Assembly (NCBI RefSeq): GCF_032854445.1
Contig: NC_088300.1
Location: 47,795,682 to 47,859,681 of the forward strand
DNA from: Liolophura sinensis
Taxonomy: Eukaryota; Mollusca; Polyplacophora; Chitonida; Chitonidae
Direction: 5' to 3'
DNA length: 64,000 bases
Within the stretch, counting starts at the first letter, position 1. The number at the start of each line of letters is the position of its first letter. Shown here piece after piece: positions 59,430-64,000 of the stretch. A program made the position numbers and the translations under genes. The notes beneath the pieces were generated by a model. The model searched no databases. It was not told the DNA's origin and saw nothing but the letters and a program-made list of their open reading frames with translations.

Positions 59430-62400
59430 CTGAAAGCCAAACGAGGAAAATCTTCATCAAAGTCACCAGGCATATATTTACTCTTTTCAAAATAACAAAG
59501 AAACAGGTGAAAATGAATTTTCTCCTAAAATTTGAACAGTCACGTGAAAAGCCCACTGTTCACATGCTCTATGAAATACTTCAGTTTCTGGATTCTGATT
59601 CTGGATTTCGATTACGTAATCGTGGCTTTATTTTCTGCTAATGCCATCATTTTAATAAAGTCTCATCCCTGAACACATTTAATATAACACTCCCCACCCC
59701 TTCTCATCGTGAAAACACATAATATAATACTCTCTAATCCTTCTCATCGTGAAAACACATAGTATAACACTCTCTGCCACTTCTCATCGTGAAAACACAT
59801 CATACAAAACACTCTACAACTTCTCATCTTGAAAACACATAATATAACACTCTCTGCCGCTTCTCATCGTGAAAACACATCATATAAAACTCTCTACAAC
59901 TTTTCATCGTGAAAACACGTAATATGATACTCCCTACCACTTCTCACGATAAGCCGCTGTCACACAACACTCTCTTTGAGTTTACTCAGATATAGTTTCA
60001 GGTGTGGGCCACCTCATACTAGACCTAACTTTACATCGTTACTTAATTAGTACTTCTTTATTTCACCCTTCACCATTCGGATTTGATTGATTTTCAGTTT
60101 TAAAGCCATTCTCACTGAATATATTTAGTCACTTATATAACATCTTTCTTATGCAATGGTGGCCACTTTTTGGGGGATGGGGAAACCGAAGAGCACAGAG
60201 TAAACCATGGAACTTTGACTAGTTAGGCCTACTGGCCAACTCTACCACGTGTGACACATGCCACATTGGTGGAATACACGCGGATTCTAGGTTTGGAAGC
60301 AGTTCTATTGCATATACTACGTCTGTTGTTTAAAAGGTGCCTGTTTCACTTCAAATGTAAATACTCTGTATTGGTAATCCGAACATGGTAAACAAGACCA
60401 TGTTCATTTGATTAAATAAAAAATGATATAAATAAAAATATAAGATCAAGTCATGGATTTCATTAAATTCTAAAATATACCCAGTTTGTGGAATGCTAAA
60501 TATACGTACCTCATGGCCCTACTCAACTTCTCATACGTCATGTTGTCGTTGTTCTTCAGATTTCCCCACAATTGAGCTACGGCTTCTGACTGGACAAAGC
60601 GAAATATGCCTTCTTGCTTGTTTTCCCACCGCAATATTTGAGGGTTATACATGGGATTCATTAACGTGTCGTAGATGAACTCCCACAAATGCTGGTTTTT
60701 ACCTGTAATAGAAAAAGGGATGAAAAGGTATTGTAATTCCAAAAGGTAGCACAAAAATAAAGCTTAAAATAAAACACTGGTGAAAAGTATATTTCAACCA
60801 GCAACTAGATAGAACGGATCGTCACGTGTGGAAATGCGGACATGGCGATGATAGACGCACTTAAAGCACTTGACCACTTCACCTGGCTAGGGCCCACTGG
60901 CTTTGAGTAACGAGCAACGAGGCTACCTTATCCAGCTGGTTAGGAAAAACGTTTTCAGTATTTTGGGTGGAACTACTCGTCTTTATCTACACAGCCAAGG
61001 CCTTTACTGTGTGTAGGAGTTGTAAGGTTGAGCGTCTATCGGATGTTCTGGGTTGGAACTACTCCTCTAGCTACACACCTAAGGCCCTTACTGTGTGTTC
61101 GATGTGTGAGGCTGGGCGTCTGTCGGTTGTTCTAGGTTGGAACTACTCCTTTAGCTACACACCTAAGGGACTTACTGTGTGTGTGACTTGTGAGGTTGAG
61201 CGTCTATCGAGTTTTCTGGGTTGGAACTACTCCTTTAGCTACACACCCAAGGCCCTTACTGTGTATGGGACTTGTAAGGTTGAGTGTCTGTCGGGTGTTC
61301 TAGGTTGGGACTACTCCTCTAGCTACACACCTAAGGCCCTTACTGTGTGTAGGACTTGTGAGGTTGAGCGTCTGTCGGGTGTTCTAGGTTGGAACTACTC
61401 CTCTATCTACACACCTAAGGCCCTTACTGTGTGTAGGACTTGTGAGGTTGAGCGTCTATCGGGTGTTCTAGGTTGGAACTACTCCTCTATCTACACACCT
61501 AAGGCCCTTACTGTGTGTAGGACTTGTGAGGTTGAGCGTCTATCGAGTTTTCTGGGTTGGAACTACTCCTCTATCTACACACCCAAGGCCCTAACTGTGT
61601 GTGGGACTTGTGAGGTTGAGCATCTATAGGGTGTTCTAGGTTGGAACTACTCCTCTATCTACACACCCATAGCCCTTACTGTGTGTAGGACTTGTGAGGT
61701 TGAGCGTCTATCGGGTGTTGTAGGTTGGAACTACTCTGTTATCTACACACCCATGGCCCTTACTGTGTGTGGGACTTGTGAGGTTGAGCGTCTGTCGGGT
61801 GTTGTAGGTTGGAACTACTCCTCTAGCTACACACTCAAGGCCTTTATTGTGAGTGGGACTTGTGAGGTTTAGCGTCTATCGGATGTTCTGGGTTGGAACT
61901 ACTCCTCTAACTACACATTCAAGGCCCTAACTGTGTGTGTGACTTGTGAGGTTGATCGTCTATCGGGTGTTCTGGGTTGGAACAACTCCTCTATCTACAC
62001 ACCCAAGACCCTTACTGTGTGGGACTTGTGAGGTTGAGCGTCTGTCGAGTTTTCTGGGTTGGAACTACTCTTCTATCTACACACCCAAGGCCCTTACTGA
62101 AGTGGAACTTGTGAGATTGACCTCCCAGCGAATGCTTTGGGGTGGAACTAATCGACTTTACACACCAAAGGCCCTTCATGCACCATACGCTTGGGGTGGA
62201 ATTACTCGCCTTTATCTACACATACCAAAGACCCTTACTGTAATTGGCCTTGTGAGGTTGAGCGTCTATCGAGTGTTTTGGGGTGAAACTACTCCTCTTG
62301 ACTTCACTAAGGTACCTTTTGCCGTGCAATGGCGAATCGGGTCCAAGCTCGCTGGGCCATTGTTCTCTTGCATGTATACATGTATAATACGTTATCAGTT

Positions 62401-62711
62401 TGTACACAAAACGACATCATAAATTAATGACTAAATAACAGACTGTATACAGTTTAGGCCCCAATTACTTCCGGCAGGAAAACCTTTTTATTACAAAGTT
62501 GGCTAAAGCCAAACCGTTACCATACCTGTGCCCCGCCGGTCCCGTGGTCTGTGTAGGTCCCTCAAACCTTTATCCTTTGGGGGTCTACCTGGCGGTCTGC
62601 GCACTGGGGGACCAGGTGGCATAAATGTTGGGGGAGATGAGATGAAAGGTGGGGTGTGGTTACCCGGCAATGGGTATTGCCCATTACTGGGGTAATATGA
62701 TCCAGACATGA
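59321..62711 (-). CDS. ESE-class ETS transcription factor with AT-hook (ETS-B), last three coding exons
   Basis: A nuclear factor expected to bind GGAA sites. Exons 62711-62526, 60702-60510 and 59429-59321 join in phase. The first carries a Pro-rich stretch and an AT-hook (RRPPGRPPKDK), then RPRDRRGTG. The second holds QHLWEFIYDTLMNP, WENKQEGIFRFVQ, SEAVAQLWG and MTYEKLSRAM. The third has HYYKRGILERVEGRRLVYKF and a basic tail ending RRRQQQHSV. SEAVAQLWG, MTYEKLSRAMR and ILERV.GRRLVYKF are shared with ELF3, EHF and ELF5, and the AT-hook with ELF3. Upstream exons, where a PNT domain is expected, are not in the window unless translation starts at the ATG just inside 62711. Its 1.8-kb intron is filled by an 84-bp repeat. 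Confidence 0.9.
59660..59950. repeat. About 43-bp tandem repeat in ETS-B intron
   Basis: Units of CTTCTCATCGTGAAAACACA, then TAATATAACACTCTCTGCCA; about seven copies with small changes. Lies in the intron between the last two ETS-B exons. Confidence 0.92.
60150..60310 (-). repeat. Family B repeat copy, diverged
   Basis: ATGCAATGGTGGCCAC, GGGGAAACCGAAGAGCACAG, CCACGTGTGACACATGCCAC and ATTGGTGGAATACACG resemble, in order, the 17315-17525 copy. It lies in the ETS-B intron. Confidence 0.45.
60510..60702 (-). CDS. ETS-B exon, most of the ETS domain
   Basis: Acceptor TTTTTCTATTACAG and donor GTACGTATA. Encodes KNQHLWEFIYDTLMNP to TYEKLSRAM and ends two bases into an Arg codon. The intron position and phase are identical to ETS-A exon 6. 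Confidence 0.95.
60960..62300. repeat. 84-bp minisatellite in ETS-B intron, about 15 copies
   Basis: The unit runs GGGTTGGAACTACTCCTCTA, TCTACACACCTAAGGCCCTT, ACTGTGTGTAGGACTTGTGA, GGTTGAGCGTCTATCG. Because 84 is a multiple of three, the plus strand keeps a 220-codon frame (60967-61629) made of a 28-residue repeat (NYSS.YTPKALTVC.TCEV). It is antisense to ETS-B inside an intron and has no homology that I recognise, so it is treated as repeat, not gene. Confidence 0.95.
62526..62711 (-). CDS. ETS-B exon with Pro-rich stretch and AT-hook
   Basis: Strong acceptor GTCTCTTTACAG and donor GTATGG; entered at the second codon base and left after the first base. Encodes MSGSYYPSNGQYPLPGNHTP, then PPGPPVRRPPGRPPKDK and HRPRDRRGT. 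GRP flanked by basic residues is the AT-hook core that sits in the DNA minor groove. Confidence 0.87.
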
Positions 62712-64000
62712 CTGTAAAGAGACGAAAACGAATTGGAATACATTTAACGTGAATTAGATTTGTTTCATATAAACAGTTACATAGAAAGTCGGTATATAGA
62801 CAGTTCTTTGATGGAGACACATGCTACAAATTAAACGTTATTTACAAAACTACACACAAGGTACCACAAGTGACGTATAATATACTTTGGTTAACATCCC
62901 CGCATATTTCTCTACCCAATACTGCTTAAGCAATTTTGCTGTGGGGCGTGTAACTTGCTATTACTTAAACATTCCCGCCTTAATACCCCCATTAATACCC
63001 CTTTCCATACCCCAACATTTCCAAAAACAAAAAATGAAAACTAATAAAACCTTAAAAGAAATGACAAGATGTCGTGTTGCTTAGTTATCCATTCGTGATG
63101 TGCACTGACTGCACTACTGATACATCCAGTTTGAATGGAAATGTAGCAATCAGTAAAGAATACAATGTGCATGAAAATCCATTACTGCTCTATTAGCTGA
63201 ACGGGAGTAACTGTGAAAATAATTACCCGATTGTCTGTAAATTAGTTTACATTATCGGGAAGATGTGTGCTAAGGTTCATAGAAATAGGTAGATTCTATG
63301 AATCAGGAAGAGTTGCAAGGAAAAATTTTGAATACATGGAAAGCACTGTTATGCAAAATCCAAAATGGGTATAATTATGAAAATAATTACCCGATTGCCA
63401 ATAAACTTAAGCATGTACACGTTCAGATGCTAGGCAAGATGTGTTTTAAGTTTCATTGAAATCGGCACAGTAATTTGGGAGGAAATGTATGGACAAAATC
63501 ACGTCTTGAGACAGACAGAAGGACGAACGGACGGACGAACGGACGGACAGACAGGGTGATTCCAGTATACCCCCGCCCTAACTTCGTTGAGGGGAAATAA
63601 TATATTAAATGAGGTAAACTGACATGAGGCCTTATTTCATCTATTACATTTGCCAACTTTTACACTGTCGTCAACCTGTCGCCTTTTATAACAAACAATC
63701 AAGAAAGCATTTTGTTCAACTCAATTTATGAAACTGTGGCAGAAAATCGCATGCTTTTTAATTGCAAAGAAAAAAATATTTATATTTCTATATAAAAACG
63801 GTACATCGCTTTGGTTGATTTGCTAACCAACAAAACTCAGCCCCCCTAAGTAGTGTGTGACTGTGGTAATAGGATAGTTTTTCTGCGGCTAGCTCAGTGT
63901 CAAAACGGACGAGGTGGAAGCACAATGGCTGGTCATACCGCAAGCTTCTGACAAAACGAAGACAGCCCAACGCAGGTGAGAAAATGCGAGCCGATCGTAT
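62712..64000 (-). other. ETS-B upstream intron or 5' flank
   Basis: I looked for a PNT-domain exon and found none. The minus-strand ORF at 63788-63970 lacks a convincing donor site. A dispersed repeat occupies most of 63190-63600. Confidence 0.45.
63190..63600 (-). repeat. Dispersed repeat with (GGAC)n stretch and GGTATACTGGAATCACC end, two overlapping-type copies
   Basis: AAAATAATTACCCGATTG occurs at about 63218 and again near 63380, each followed by related words (GAAGATGTGTGCTAAGGTTC and CAAGATGTGTTTTAAGTTTC). The right part has GACAGACAGAAGGACGAACG, GACGGAC repeats and GGTGATTCCAGTATACCCCC. The first copy is older or truncated. The ORF at 63453-63656 is this repeat. Confidence 0.65.

Noticed and set aside
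60967..61629. 220-codon plus-strand ORF, the longest in the window
   Set aside because: It consists wholly of the 84-bp minisatellite and lies antisense inside an ETS-B intron. A repeat length divisible by three explains the open frame.
63788..63970. Candidate upstream ETS-B exon on the minus strand
   Set aside because: An acceptor-like TTTTGTCAG is present but there is no good donor and no PNT-domain residues (W..V..WL pattern).

Overview
The window is animal (metazoan) nuclear DNA. Three protein-coding genes and one gene tail are split by spliceosomal introns with GT/AG borders, and the space between them is AT-rich and full of tRNA-derived SINEs, minisatellites and dead DNA transposons. 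The SINE family (tRNA-like head, conserved core, AATA tail), a second repeat ending in a GTTAAACCCCAAGCA-type tail, and the membrane tail of the lectin-like receptor all look like those of molluscs or related lophotrochozoans. The species cannot be fixed from the sequence alone.

Layout, left to right. 1-1828 (+): the last intron and last coding exon of the DNA polymerase delta catalytic subunit (POLD1), then its 3' UTR. About 3.0-8.0 kb: repeat-rich convergent intergenic DNA. 9783-19701 (-): a complete seven-exon ETS transcription factor of 325 aa (called ETS-A here), rebuilt by matching splice phases. It has an acidic and a basic patch but no recognisable PNT/SAM domain. About 20-49 kb: long intergenic DNA holding a THAP-domain transposon remnant, head-to-head full-length SINEs, large minisatellites (32.3-33.4 kb and 38.6-40.0 kb), a 239-bp segmental duplication and a dead Tc1-like element. 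49399-54305 (-): a complete six-exon type I membrane receptor of 505 aa, with signal peptide, C-type lectin-like domain, PAN-like cysteine-rich region, Ser/Thr-rich stalk and one membrane span. 59321-62711 (-): the last three coding exons of a second ETS factor (ETS-B), of the epithelial ESE class (ELF3/ELF5/EHF-like), with an AT-hook.

ETS-A and ETS-B lie in the same orientation and share intron positions and phases around the ETS domain. Both carry the same unusual histidine directly after the recognition helix (RHYYK), so they are probably a local duplicate pair. Nothing in the sequence links their function to the lectin-like receptor between them. Much of the window is repeat DNA, and most ORFs outside the exons below are chance or repeat-borne frames.
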